Shown: positions 33,785 through 43,516, counted from the first letter of the stretch. The stretch: 55,128 nucleotides of DNA from Stieleria tagensis (GCF_024129865.1 NZ_JAMYFE010000083.1:1-55128), one strand, 5' to 3'. The notes: a model not told the origin generated them from the letters alone. Numbers and translations: made by a program.

Positions 33785-36300
33785 GCACTGAACTCGCCCA
33801 ACCACCACAGGACGCCAGTGAACTGTTTTTGGATGGCAATCTGCCGCCGATGCTGGTCCGCGCTTCCGCTGGCACTGGAAAAACGTACCGTTTGACGGCG
33901 CGGCTGTTGCAGATTCTGTTTCAAGGTGCCGCGCCCGAAACCATCTTGGCAACCACATTCACTCGCAAAGCCGCGGGTGAAATTCTGGAGCGGATCTTGA
34001 CCACATTGGCCAATGCATCCGATCCCGAGAATCCATCGGCACTGGATGAACTGCGTCGCCAAATCGGAATTGAATCGCTCACCCGCAATGCCTGTTTGCA
34101 ACTGTTAAAAAAGTTGATCGCAAACATTCATCGGCTGCGGGTTTGCACGCTCGATAGCTTGTTTACCCAGCTGGCCAAATCGTTCCCGTTCGAATTGCAG
34201 CTTCCCCCTGCTTGGCGATTGACGGACGAAATCGAAGAGATTTGGTTGCGCGAGCGCGCGATCGATGCCGTGGTTTCCATGTTGGATCCAGGCGAACTCG
34301 CCACGTTGCTGTCGATGCTTAGCAAAGGGGAAACGAAACGATCAATTGTTCGTGAATTGATTCAAATTGTTTCGGGCACCTACGCGGTCGCACGGCAAAG
34401 CGATCCCAGTGTTTGGGACCAACTCGATTCACCGACACGGCCCGATGACCAAGTGTTGACTGCGGCGGCTGGCACATTTCGAATGTCCGAGCCGAAACAG
34501 AAAACCGTCCGCGCCAAACTAGACGCGATGGCGGAGATTTTGGAAACGCGTCAATTCAATGCGTTGATCAAAGAAACGTTGATCAAGAACTACGTCAAAG
34601 CTAAACGTCTGGGCGAAACGACCAAACTGGGACGATCTGTCCTGCCGGATGGATTGGATGATGCCCTGGGCGCGCTTTACGCCGCGGTTCGCAGCGACAC
34701 GCTGTCCTTACTGGCTGCCCAAAACCAAGCGACCGGTCAAGTCCTAGCGTTGTACGATGGCCAGATCACGCAATTGAAACAGTCTCTGCGGACCCTCGGT
34801 TTTAGTGATATCGCCGTGCGGCTGGCCCGCCAATTTTCCGGTGTCGATCACCAGTCACTTGGGCGGCGAATGGATGGAGCAATCGACCACGTGTTGCTGG
34901 ATGAATTCCAAGACACCTCGCCGGCCCAATGGCAAGTCCTGCGACCGTTTGCCATGCGTGCGACCGATATCGCTGTCGATCCAGTCTCGCAACCCGATGC
35001 AGCCGTCAAACGATCGTTCTTTTGTGTCGGTGATACCAAGCAAGCGATCTACGGTTGGCGAGGTGGCGTTGCCGAAATCTTTGAAGCCGTCAGTGAAGAA
35101 ATTCCCAGTGTCCACTCGGTCGAGCAAAACAAGAGTTTTCGCAGCAGTCCGGTGATCATGGATGTGGTCAATCGCATCTTCAAAAACCTGAAACGCCACG
35201 CGCTGACCGACGCCGCCAGTGACGGCAATGACGCCGACAAAGCCACCTACCAGGCAAAAGCGATCCTAAACTTTTCCGCTCGCTTCCCGACGCACATCGC
35301 CGAAAAACAATCGCTGGCGGGATATGTTCGTATGGAATCCTGTCGCAAGGTCGACAGTCGTGAAAGCGCCGACAAGGCTCAGGCATGTTACGAACTGGCA
35401 GCGCAGCGGATTGCTGAACTGCACCACCAGGCCAAACGGCGCTCGATCGGCGTGCTGACGCGAACCAACAAAGGCGTCGCAACGCTGATTTACCTGCTGG
35501 AAAACCTCGGCGTCGATGTCAGCCAAGAGGGCGGCAACCCGCTGGTCGATTCGGCAGCGGTGGAATTGATTTTGTCAGCGTTGATGATGTCCGAACATCC
35601 GGCCGATGGTCGCTGGAAATTCCACGTCGATCATTCACCGTTGGCACAGGTCGATGGTATGTCAGCCGACTATGTGCGTGATTTGGTGACGGAAGTTGGG
35701 ATCGCCCGCGCAGTGCATCAGCTGGCCGGATTCATCGCCCCGGTCTGTGACGCTCGCGACACGACGCGGTTGAAACAATTGGTGCAACTGGCGACGACCT
35801 ATGAAAGTGGCGCGACAGGCCGTTTGCGCGATTTCGTCCGGATGGTTCGTGAAAAACGCGTCGAGCGCCCCCAGGCGGCCGCTGTCCGTGTGATGACGGT
35901 GCACCAATCCAAAGGGCTAGAGTTTGATGCGGTCTTTTTGCCCGAACTCGATGGGCGACTGTCGGGTCAACCACCACTGTGCATCGCCGATTCCCCTAAA
36001 CTAAGCGAACCGCCGACGGCAGCGTCGCGATTCCTAAGCGGCGAAGCGTGGCACTTTTTTGATCCCCAATGGCGAGCCGCCTTTGGTGCCGATGCGGCGT
36101 CGAAGATGACCGAGTCCATGTGTTTGTTGTACGTCGCCATCACACGGGCTCGCCAAGCGTTGTATCTCGTTGTCCAACCCTGCAAACCAGACGACAAAAA
36201 ATCGTCTGCATTAATCCATGCGGCATTGGGCAACGAAACCGATTTGGCGGCCGGAGAAACGGTCCTGTTTGAAACAGGCAATCCGAATTGGTTCGCTTGA
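33781..36300 (+). CDS. AddA-like UvrD-type helicase without nuclease domain
   Basis: 839 residues with SF1A motifs: Walker A RASAGTGKTYRL (about 27-38), TTFTRKAAGEIL, LLDEFQDTSPAQW (D374), CVGDTKQAIYGWRGG, NKSFRSSPVIMDVV, VMTVHQSKGLEFDAVFLPEL, CLLYVAITRARQALYLVV. It is the motor of a RecBCD/AddAB-type complex. AddA of Bacillus is about 1230 residues and carries a C-terminal nuclease; here the protein stops soon after motif VI, so the complex would have a single nuclease from the AddB-like partner. Coupled to the preceding gene by an ATGA overlap. Confidence 0.88.
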   Translation: MSTELAQPPQDASELFLDGNLPPMLVRASAGTGKTYRLTARLLQILFQGAAPETILATTFTRKAAGEILERILTTLANASDPENPSALDELRRQIGIESLTRNACLQLLKKLIANIHRLRVCTLDSLFTQLAKSFPFELQLPPAWRLTDEIEEIWLRERAIDAVVSMLDPGELATLLSMLSKGETKRSIVRELIQIVSGTYAVARQSDPSVWDQLDSPTRPDDQVLTAAAGTFRMSEPKQKTVRAKLDAMAEILETRQFNALIKETLIKNYVKAKRLGETTKLGRSVLPDGLDDALGALYAAVRSDTLSLLAAQNQATGQVLALYDGQITQLKQSLRTLGFSDIAVRLARQFSGVDHQSLGRRMDGAIDHVLLDEFQDTSPAQWQVLRPFAMRATDIAVDPVSQPDAAVKRSFFCVGDTKQAIYGWRGGVAEIFEAVSEEIPSVHSVEQNKSFRSSPVIMDVVNRIFKNLKRHALTDAASDGNDADKATYQAKAILNFSARFPTHIAEKQSLAGYVRMESCRKVDSRESADKAQACYELAAQRIAELHHQAKRRSIGVLTRTNKGVATLIYLLENLGVDVSQEGGNPLVDSAAVELILSALMMSEHPADGRWKFHVDHSPLAQVDGMSADYVRDLVTEVGIARAVHQLAGFIAPVCDARDTTRLKQLVQLATTYESGATGRLRDFVRMVREKRVERPQAAAVRVMTVHQSKGLEFDAVFLPELDGRLSGQPPLCIADSPKLSEPPTAASRFLSGEAWHFFDPQWRAAFGADAASKMTESMCLLYVAITRARQALYLVVQPCKPDDKKSSALIHAALGNETDLAAGETVLFETGNPNWFA

Positions 36301-36363
36301 ACGGCACGATGCGACAAAGCCGCAATCTGATTTCTTGATCTCTCACTCATTCTGTTTGACACC

Positions 36364-37677
36364 TTGGCCATCCGAAAAGTACTGCATGCGGCTGACATTC
36401 ATTTGGACAGCCCGCTCCAAAAACTGGACCAATACGACAACGCACCGGCACAGAAGATTCGCGGTGCAACACGCCGCGCGCTGGAAAACATGACCCTGTT
36501 GGCGATCGATCAACAGGTCGATCTAGTGGTGATCGCCGGCGACCTTTACGACGGCGACTGGACCGATCAAAACACCGGATTGGCATTCGTTGCTGAAGCC
36601 GCCCGATTGGTTCAAGCTGGGATCCCATTGCTGGTGATCCGCGGCAACCATGATGCCGCCAATCAAATGACGTCGTCGTTGCCGCTGCCGAAAAATCCGG
36701 ACGGCAGCGAGATCTTTCTGGCAACTGGAAAACCCGAGTCACGGTTCTTGGAAGACTTGGGTATCGCGGTTCACGGCCAATCGTTTCGCACCCGCGCCGA
36801 ACGTGGCAATCTGGCGGCCAAGTATCCAGATTCGGCTGCGGGGATGTTCAACATTGGGCTGTTGCACACGGGATTGGAAGGAGAAACGTCGCATGCCCAT
36901 TATGCCCCCTGCAGCCCGGCGCAACTGACCGACAAACATTACGACTATTGGGCGCTCGGCCACATTCATTCGCGCCGCGATCACGCAATCCCAGGCGGAC
37001 CGCCGATCGTGTTCAGCGGCAATCTTCAGGGTCGACATATTCGTGAACAGGGCCCCAAGGGATGTGTGATCATCGAGATCGATGAAAAAAATCAATGTCA
37101 GTACGCCTTTCACCCCCTCGATGTGATCCGCTGGCACCAGTGTTTACTGGATGTCAGCGAGATGGCCCACCGTGATGAAATCAGTGACGCCTACCAACAG
37201 TGGCTGGCCGACACCATCGAAACCAGTGACGACCGGTTAGTCGTTGCCCGCGTCCGATTGGTCGGCCGGTCAAAACTGCATGCTGCGTTGCATCGCCACG
37301 AAATGGCCATTCGATCCGATCTGCAAGCGATCAGTGTGGCGTCCGGAGCGGATCTGGCCTGGTTGGAGGACATCAAAATTCGGACCTCGATGCCGAAAGC
37401 TCGCTCGACGCCATTGAATCTGGACGGCCCGCTGGAAAGTCTGAATCAAGTCCTTGCGGAATTGCGCGACGACGAGGCACTCGCAAAAATCTTGGAAAGT
37501 GAACTGAGCGGGTTGCAAAAAAAATTGCCAAAGGAACTCAAAAGCGATGATCAAACCGCGTTTCCTTTTTCGGATCCGGAGTGGATCAACGGATTGATCG
37601 AATCCGCCGCAGCCGACGTCTTCGGTCGCCTGCAGGAAGACGAGTTCGACGACGAAAGCACGGAGGCACTGCGATGA
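36364..37677 (+). CDS. SbcD/YhaO-like metallophosphoesterase
   Basis: 437 residues with the Mre11-type phosphoesterase motifs: LHAADIHLDSP (D11, H13), VIAGDLYDGDW, VIRGNHDA (about 93-98), LLHTGLEG and WALGHIHSRRD. It is a probable DNA exo/endonuclease acting with the SbcC-like ATPase. The start is TTG 36364; no ATG lies near the conserved N-terminus. The long C-terminal part resembles YhaO more than E. coli SbcD. The stop overlaps the next start (ATGA), so the pair is translationally coupled. It follows the helicase gene after 63 bases. Confidence 0.88.
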   Translation: MAIRKVLHAADIHLDSPLQKLDQYDNAPAQKIRGATRRALENMTLLAIDQQVDLVVIAGDLYDGDWTDQNTGLAFVAEAARLVQAGIPLLVIRGNHDAANQMTSSLPLPKNPDGSEIFLATGKPESRFLEDLGIAVHGQSFRTRAERGNLAAKYPDSAAGMFNIGLLHTGLEGETSHAHYAPCSPAQLTDKHYDYWALGHIHSRRDHAIPGGPPIVFSGNLQGRHIREQGPKGCVIIEIDEKNQCQYAFHPLDVIRWHQCLLDVSEMAHRDEISDAYQQWLADTIETSDDRLVVARVRLVGRSKLHAALHRHEMAIRSDLQAISVASGADLAWLEDIKIRTSMPKARSTPLNLDGPLESLNQVLAELRDDEALAKILESELSGLQKKLPKELKSDDQTAFPFSDPEWINGLIESAAADVFGRLQEDEFDDESTEALR

Positions 37678-40600
37678 TCATCCAACAATTGAACCTCAAA
37701 GCATTTGGTCGATTCAGTGACCAGACACTCGATCTGTCAGCCGGCCCGCGACGATTCCATATCGTCTATGGTCCGAACGAGTCTGGCAAATCCACCTGCC
37801 TGCGCGCGATTAGCTCGCTGTTTTACGGCATCCCCACTCGCACCACCGACAACTATCGACACGGCAACGCCAAGCTAAGGATCGGTGCGACGTTGATTGA
37901 CCAGAACGGCCAGCCACTGACCGTGATTCGACGCAAAAACGGGAAAACCAAGCTGCATGCCGCGGACGACAAAACGCCGATCGACGAAGCTGTTTTGCAA
38001 CAGTTGTTGGGCGGCGTCGACGAAAGCGCCTTTCACCATCGATTCGGATTGTCACATGATCAATTGGTCGAAGGCGGGCAAGCGGTCTTGGACAGCAAAG
38101 GCGAACTGGGTGAAATCCTGTTCGCTGCCGGTGCCGGTGTTGGCCGTCTGAAAGCGATCCAAGCCAAATTGGACGAGGAAAGCAAAGAGCTGTTCCTGGA
38201 ACGCGGCAAAAAGGCCATCAACGTTTATCTGAAGGAACTCGATGAAAAAAGAACCGCCCTTCGTGACCTGCAAACGTTGCCGACAGAATACCGGTCGCTA
38301 CGAACCCAATTGAGTGAAGCCGAGCAACGATCGACCGAGCAGTCAGCAAAGCTGGCGCAGCTGCAATCGCAACTCGAAAAACGCCGTGCGCATCAAAACG
38401 CAATTCCGATCGTCCCCGTTTGGCTGCGAGAGAAACAACGTGTCGCAGAATTTGAAGGCGTACCAACGTTGGATGCTGATTTCACGGCAAGACGCCGTGA
38501 AGCAACCACCGATCGGATCAATTCGCAACGCCAGGTCGACGAGCTGAGCCAGGAATTGAAGTCGATTCAAGACCAGATCGACCAAACGCCCACTGGTTCC
38601 AATGCTATCGAGCACCAACAGGAAATCGTTGGGTTGTTTCAAGCCATCGCCGCACGTCAAGCGGCGTCAAATGATCAACACGGACTGCGCCGAGTGGTTC
38701 AGAACCACAATCGGCATTTACAAGAATTGCTCCGTGATTTGGAGATTGAAATTCCAGATGGCAATGCTGATCACAATGCTGCAGATGACAGCCAACAACA
38801 ACAGATCGACAGGCTGATCGCCGGTCTGCATGTCAGCGACGCGACACGTATGTTGGTGAGTGAGCTGACGGCAAACTACCAAGCGCTGCGACAACAAGAG
38901 CGAATCAGCGATAAAAAGGTCCAGACACTGCAGACCCAACTGGCCGATTTAGAGCGTGAACTGGAACAAACGTCCGATATTGGGGACTGCAAACAGCTCG
39001 ACTCGGTGATCGCTGACGTCGGTGCCCCGGCCGCGCTCCTGGAACCGGCCGAGCAACAGTTGGCAACCTGCCAACAATTGCACGCCGAATGCGAACGTCT
39101 GTTTGCGGAACTCAATGTTGACGCAATGGACATGCCGACCGCGATCGCACTGCGATTGCCGACCTCCGATGAAATCGACCGGCACGATGACACACAAAAT
39201 CGGCTGACAAGTGAACTGAAGTCTGCCAAACAAGAGCACCAGAAACGGCTCACGCGTCAGCAACAGCTCCGCGACGAATTGAATCAATTGCAAGCCGACG
39301 GACCATTGCCGACCGAACAACAACTTGCTCAGTCCAGGACAACTCGAGACCAATGGGTGGAACAAGTCGATTCCGCGGCCGATGACGCAGTCCAAGTCCG
39401 CGCCCACGTCCATTCCGTTCGAACGTCGATCCGCGATTCAGATGACGTGGTCGATACCATTCGGAAACACCAGCAACAGGTCGCTAAACGCGATGCCGCT
39501 GTAAAAGAGCTGCAACAACTTGAACGAGAAATTCAGTTGTCCGATGAATCCGTTGCCCTAGCCCAGGCGTTAATCGACCAGGCCGATACCGATTGGCAAC
39601 AGATCTGGCAATCCCGTGGCGTCATCAGCGGCAGTGTGCGCGAGATGCGTCGCTGGATCAGCAGCCATGAATTGTTGGTCAATCAACACGCCGCACTTCA
39701 ACAAGCCGAAAACAACCGCAAGGCAGCCGAAACCAAAGTCGATCGCGCAACCTCGCGATTGAAATCTGCCGTTCAAATGGCCTGGGCAGCGCGAACCGCT
39801 GATGCTCCCGCTCAGACACTCGATTTTGACACGATGGGTCTGGAATCACTGTATGACGCCGCGTCCAGCCTGCGGACACAGATCAACCAAGCAGCGGTCG
39901 AATTGGCCGACTTGAAACGCCGACGTTTAGAAACTCAAACAGCATTGCCTAGCGCCCAGGCGGAACATCAATCAAATGTCCAGCTACGCAAAGAATGGGA
40001 CACCCAATGGAAACAAACAACGCAGTCTTTTGCCGGCGGACGTCATGACCCGCCAAATGTGATCGGCGAGCGAATTTCGAAGATCCAGGAGATGTTCCAG
40101 GAAAAACGAGAACGAGACATCGTGTTGGGACGCATTCGATCAATCGACAACGATAACGAAAGCTTTGCCCAGCGAGTCGCTGTGGTGGCCGATTTGGTCG
40201 GCTTGCAATCACCACCGGCGCTAACCAGTGCTCAAGTGGCTCAGCTGTTGCACCAGACGTTGCAAGACGCAACCACTGCGCTTAATCAGCGCAAACGACT
40301 GGTCAGCGATTTTGACGATCGAAATGCCAAATTGAATCAGGCCAACGAGCGACTGCAGCGGGCAATCGGCACACTAACCGAACTCTGTCGCGAAGCCGGG
40401 GTGCAGTCAGCCGAGCAATTGCCGGAGCTAGAAGAAGCGTCCACGCAAAAACGTGCCGCGATGGAGGCGATGCGCAATGCCGAGACACAACTCGCATTGA
40501 TCGCCGGAAAAACGTCGATCGAATCGTTTGCCGCGGAAGCCCAGTCCCACGATCCAGGTGAACTGGCCGCAGAGATCCAAGACTTGGAACGCCAGATTGC

Positions 40601-41243
40601 GGATCTAAACCAACAGCGCGAAGCGATTCAGCAGGAAGTCGGGGGCCTGAAGAAAGAGCTGTCACGGATCGACGGCGGCGATCGCGCTGCTGAATTGAAT
40701 CAATCCCTGCAGCTGTTGACCGGACGGATCGAACGCGAATCACAGCAATATGCCAAACTGCGGATCGCTGCGATGATCTTGCAACGTGCGATTGAACATT
40801 ACCGCAGCGAAAATGAAAGCCCGGTGTTGGCCATCGCTTGCAAAGCATTCGAGGACCTGACCTGCGGCCGCTACATCGGTTTGAAGCCTGAATTCGACGA
40901 CCGAGGGCGATCGCGACTGTACGGCGTTGAACGTACCGATTCGGGGGAGGAATCGTTGGTCGCAGTGGATACGATGAGTCTGGGGACGGCCGATGCATTG
41001 TATTTAGCAATGCGTTTGGCATCACTGGAACATCAGTTGTCAGCGGGTGTTCCGATTCCCGTTGTCATTGATGACTGCTTGATCCAATTGGATGACGACC
41101 GCGCGATTGCAGCGATGAAACGTTTCTCAAGCCTGTCCGAAAGGACGCAGGTCATCCTGTTCACCCACCACCAGCACTTGGTCGATCTCGCGCAATCGGA
41201 GCTCGGTGAAGGCAATTGTCATCTGCACCGACTCTCAGAATGA
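37674..41243 (+). CDS. SbcC/YhaN-like coiled-coil ATPase
   Basis: 1189 residues. The N-terminal ATPase half starts MIIQQLNLKAFGRFSD, with Walker A VYGPNESGKSTCLRA (K39). A very long coiled coil, rich in Gln, Glu and Leu, spans about 190-1050. The C-terminal half has the signature MSLGTADALYLAMRLASLEHQ and Walker B VPIPVVIDDCLIQLDDD, with the switch His in THHQHLVDLA. No CxxC zinc hook is seen at mid-coil, unlike Rad50/SbcC. The start at ATG 37674 is supported by a GGAGG about 8 bases upstream and by the N-terminal ATPase motif. It partners the preceding phosphoesterase in handling DNA ends. Confidence 0.88.
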   Translation: MIIQQLNLKAFGRFSDQTLDLSAGPRRFHIVYGPNESGKSTCLRAISSLFYGIPTRTTDNYRHGNAKLRIGATLIDQNGQPLTVIRRKNGKTKLHAADDKTPIDEAVLQQLLGGVDESAFHHRFGLSHDQLVEGGQAVLDSKGELGEILFAAGAGVGRLKAIQAKLDEESKELFLERGKKAINVYLKELDEKRTALRDLQTLPTEYRSLRTQLSEAEQRSTEQSAKLAQLQSQLEKRRAHQNAIPIVPVWLREKQRVAEFEGVPTLDADFTARRREATTDRINSQRQVDELSQELKSIQDQIDQTPTGSNAIEHQQEIVGLFQAIAARQAASNDQHGLRRVVQNHNRHLQELLRDLEIEIPDGNADHNAADDSQQQQIDRLIAGLHVSDATRMLVSELTANYQALRQQERISDKKVQTLQTQLADLERELEQTSDIGDCKQLDSVIADVGAPAALLEPAEQQLATCQQLHAECERLFAELNVDAMDMPTAIALRLPTSDEIDRHDDTQNRLTSELKSAKQEHQKRLTRQQQLRDELNQLQADGPLPTEQQLAQSRTTRDQWVEQVDSAADDAVQVRAHVHSVRTSIRDSDDVVDTIRKHQQQVAKRDAAVKELQQLEREIQLSDESVALAQALIDQADTDWQQIWQSRGVISGSVREMRRWISSHELLVNQHAALQQAENNRKAAETKVDRATSRLKSAVQMAWAARTADAPAQTLDFDTMGLESLYDAASSLRTQINQAAVELADLKRRRLETQTALPSAQAEHQSNVQLRKEWDTQWKQTTQSFAGGRHDPPNVIGERISKIQEMFQEKRERDIVLGRIRSIDNDNESFAQRVAVVADLVGLQSPPALTSAQVAQLLHQTLQDATTALNQRKRLVSDFDDRNAKLNQANERLQRAIGTLTELCREAGVQSAEQLPELEEASTQKRAAMEAMRNAETQLALIAGKTSIESFAAEAQSHDPGELAAEIQDLERQIADLNQQREAIQQEVGGLKKELSRIDGGDRAAELNQSLQLLTGRIERESQQYAKLRIAAMILQRAIEHYRSENESPVLAIACKAFEDLTCGRYIGLKPEFDDRGRSRLYGVERTDSGEESLVAVDTMSLGTADALYLAMRLASLEHQLSAGVPIPVVIDDCLIQLDDDRAIAAMKRFSSLSERTQVILFTHHQHLVDLAQSELGEGNCHLHRLSE

Positions 41244-41256
41244 ACGGACAGATCAG

Positions 41257-41572
41257 ATCAAGGCCTGGGGCTGACGCCATCAGGCTATCAACTCCCGTCG
41301 CTCCGCAACTCAATCACCCGTGTTCCCCACCAGCTCTCAATCACGCGTGTTCCCCGCCGGCTCTCAATCACCCGCGTTCCCCACCAGCTCTCAATCACCC
41401 GTGTTCCCCGCCGGCTCTCAATCACCCGTGTTCCCCGCCGGCTCTCAATCGCGGAGCGATGTCATTCGTTAGCCAGGGGTGAAACCCCTGGATTGAGCAA
41501 CGACCTACCGCGCAGTCGCGGAGCGACGACATTCTCTACCGCCCCTCCGGGGCTCCTTGATGTTCTTTAACA
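41257..41572. repeat. Long repeat copy 1, with five 27-bp units
   Basis: A 316-base repeat unit that begins ATCAAGGCCTGGGGCTGACG. At 41309-41443 are five tandem 27-base units (each starts CTCAATCACCC or a close variant and ends CCAGCT or CCGGCT). It then holds a hairpin CCAGGGGTGAAACCCCTGG (41473-41491) and a GC-rich tail. It starts 14 bases after the SbcC-like stop. Confidence 0.85.
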
Positions 41573-41834
41573 ATCAAGGCCTGGGGCTGACGCCACCAGG
41601 CTATCGACTCCCGTCGCTCCGCGACTCAATCACCCGCGTTCCCCACCAGCTCTCAATCACCCGTGTTCCCCGCCGGCTCTCAATCACCCGCGTTCCCCGC
41701 CAGCTCTCAATCGCGGAGCGATGTCATTCGTTAGCCAGGGGTGAAACCCCTGGATTGAGCGACGACCTACCGCGCAGTCGCGGAGCGACGACATTCTCTA
41801 CCGCCCCTCCGGGGCTCCTTGATGTTCTTTGACA
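41573..41834. repeat. Long repeat copy 2, with three 27-bp units
   Basis: 262 bases, almost the same as copy 1 but with three 27-base units (41625-41705); the length difference of 54 is exactly two units. The hairpin is at 41735-41753. Confidence 0.85.
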
Positions 41835-41968
41835 ATCAAGGCCTGGGGCTGACGCCACCAGGCTATCGACTCCCGTCGCTCCGCGACTCAATCACCCGTG
41901 TTCCCCGCCAACTCTCAATCGCGGAGCGATGTCATTCGTTAGCCAGAGGTGAAACCCCTGGATTGAAC
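41835..41968. repeat. Long repeat copy 3, truncated, one 27-bp unit
   Basis: About 134 bases with a single 27-base unit (41887-41913). The hairpin at 41943-41961 has one mismatch. Similarity stops after GGATTGA, just before the end of the PQQ lipoprotein gene. Confidence 0.8.
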
Positions 41969-41996
41969 TTGCCTGTCAGCGGTCTTGATTGCCGAT

Positions 41997-43448
41997 TCAA
42001 TCCGCGATCGCCAAGCAGACGACTTTCTCATCGCCCCGGATCAACATTCGATTGCCAACAACGATGGGTGCGGCCCAACACGGTGATGAGACAAGATCCG
42101 TGAAATCGTATTCGGCGACAACATCCAAACGCTCTGGATTGGGGCGAATGATCTGCATTCTGCCAATTTCATCCCAAACAATGACTTTGTCTGCCACGCG
42201 CGTGACCGAAGTGCGAATCCGTCTCTCATCGACCCAGCGGACTTTTCCCGTCGCGAATTCCACACAGCGAAAATCACTGTCCGGATTGTTGCGTCCACTG
42301 CAACCGTACAAAAACCCGTCGATCAAGAGCGGCGTGGACCAATGGCAACGCATCGATTGTTCGCGGCGATTCTGAGGCGGATCTTGCCAAACAATTTCAC
42401 TGTCGGTCGGTGTCGCTTTCAACAACAAACTGCCGACTTGATAGCACTCGCTAATGAAAATTCGGTCCGCATCAACAATCGGCAGGATGGCATTCACGCT
42501 TTCGACGATGTCTGCGCGATGTGGTTGCTTCCACAACACTTTGCCGTGTTCAGGGTCAATTGCCAACAAGTGGTCACGGGCAAACTGCAAGACAATTGTC
42601 TGTGATCCGATTTGCATCGTCCGCGGGCTGCTGTAACTCGCCAGATCCTGGCCACACCGCCACAGTTCCTGACCGTTATGCAGGTCAAAGGCAACCACTG
42701 CCGACCCGTTAGATATCACACGGTCGAGTCGCCCTGGCGCGATCTTTTGATCCTCCGCAGGGCTACCACCGACCGGAACGATCACCCGGTCATTCCAAAT
42801 CAGCGGTGATGCGGCGACACCAAAGAAATTTTGCACCACGCCGTACTTCAAACGCGTGTCAACGCTCCAACGCAGTTCACCGTTCTGCACAGCACGACAG
42901 CACAATTCGCCGCTCACTCCAAAGGTCACGATCGAATCGCCCTGGATCGCGGGTGTGCCGCGTGGTCCCGATTCATAGCCATACATGTCCCGATAATTCA
43001 AAGGGCGATTGACCGACCAAATGGGTTCCGCGTTTTCAATCTTCAGCGCTCGCAGTCGCTCGACCATCTGGCCGCCATCGCGGGAAGCGTCAAACTGATA
43101 GTAGACGCCATCGGCAACAGCACCCAGTCCGTACCCGTCGCCGACCGGCAACTCCCAAGCGACCTGGGGCTGGACCGACCAATCCAATTGCATTCCTTCG
43201 ACCGGTGCCACACCATCAAAGTCCTTCCCCAACAGGCGCGGCCAATCCGACCCACCAGCAGCGGTTTTAACTGGCGGCAGGTTTGGCCGGTCGGCTGCGT
43301 TGACCGATTGGTCGGCGGAGTCCTGCTGACTGGTTGATACACGCGGGCTGTCAGAATCCGTCTGTGCATTACAAGCCACCAGGTGACACAGACACAGCAG
43401 GCTGGCAATCAACGGATAACGGCTTCGTACGGCGGGAAAGGTGGTCAT
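41997..43448 (-). CDS. PQQ-type beta-propeller lipoprotein
   Basis: 483 residues. The signal peptide ends in a lipobox LVAC (LCLCHLVACNAQ), so the protein is probably lipid-anchored. The mature part has repeated propeller blades: LKIENAEPIWSV, AVQNGELRWSVD, DLHNGQELWRCG, DPEHGKVLWKQ, EFATGKVRWVDE. DWPRLLGKDFDGVAP near the N-terminus is typical of planctomycete PQQ proteins. ATG 43448 gives a good lipoprotein signal; the frame is open to 43517. It lies 68 bases downstream of the giant kinase gene on the same strand, so they are probably co-transcribed. The role is unknown; scaffold or sensor functions are possible. Confidence 0.85.
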   Translation of the reverse strand: MTTFPAVRSRYPLIASLLCLCHLVACNAQTDSDSPRVSTSQQDSADQSVNAADRPNLPPVKTAAGGSDWPRLLGKDFDGVAPVEGMQLDWSVQPQVAWELPVGDGYGLGAVADGVYYQFDASRDGGQMVERLRALKIENAEPIWSVNRPLNYRDMYGYESGPRGTPAIQGDSIVTFGVSGELCCRAVQNGELRWSVDTRLKYGVVQNFFGVAASPLIWNDRVIVPVGGSPAEDQKIAPGRLDRVISNGSAVVAFDLHNGQELWRCGQDLASYSSPRTMQIGSQTIVLQFARDHLLAIDPEHGKVLWKQPHRADIVESVNAILPIVDADRIFISECYQVGSLLLKATPTDSEIVWQDPPQNRREQSMRCHWSTPLLIDGFLYGCSGRNNPDSDFRCVEFATGKVRWVDERRIRTSVTRVADKVIVWDEIGRMQIIRPNPERLDVVAEYDFTDLVSSPCWAAPIVVGNRMLIRGDEKVVCLAIAD

Positions 43449-43516
43449 GTAAATAGATTTCAACTGCGATCGGTGGGAATCTCGAATCGCCAGTTTAACA
43501 TCTGATGCCGCTGCCA

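Noticed and set aside
30884-41243. The four-gene operon as an anti-phage defence system
   Set aside because: All four proteins fit the housekeeping AddAB/SbcCD repair families and there are no defence genes nearby; treated as DNA-end processing.
41309-41443. 27-bp direct repeats as a CRISPR array
   Set aside because: The units are adjacent with no spacers, vary at several positions, and no cas gene is in the window.
41216-42103. Open frames over the repeat array as protein-coding genes
   Set aside because: They arise because the repeat length is a multiple of three, overlap real genes at both ends and have no recognisable domain. Kept only as a low-interest finding.
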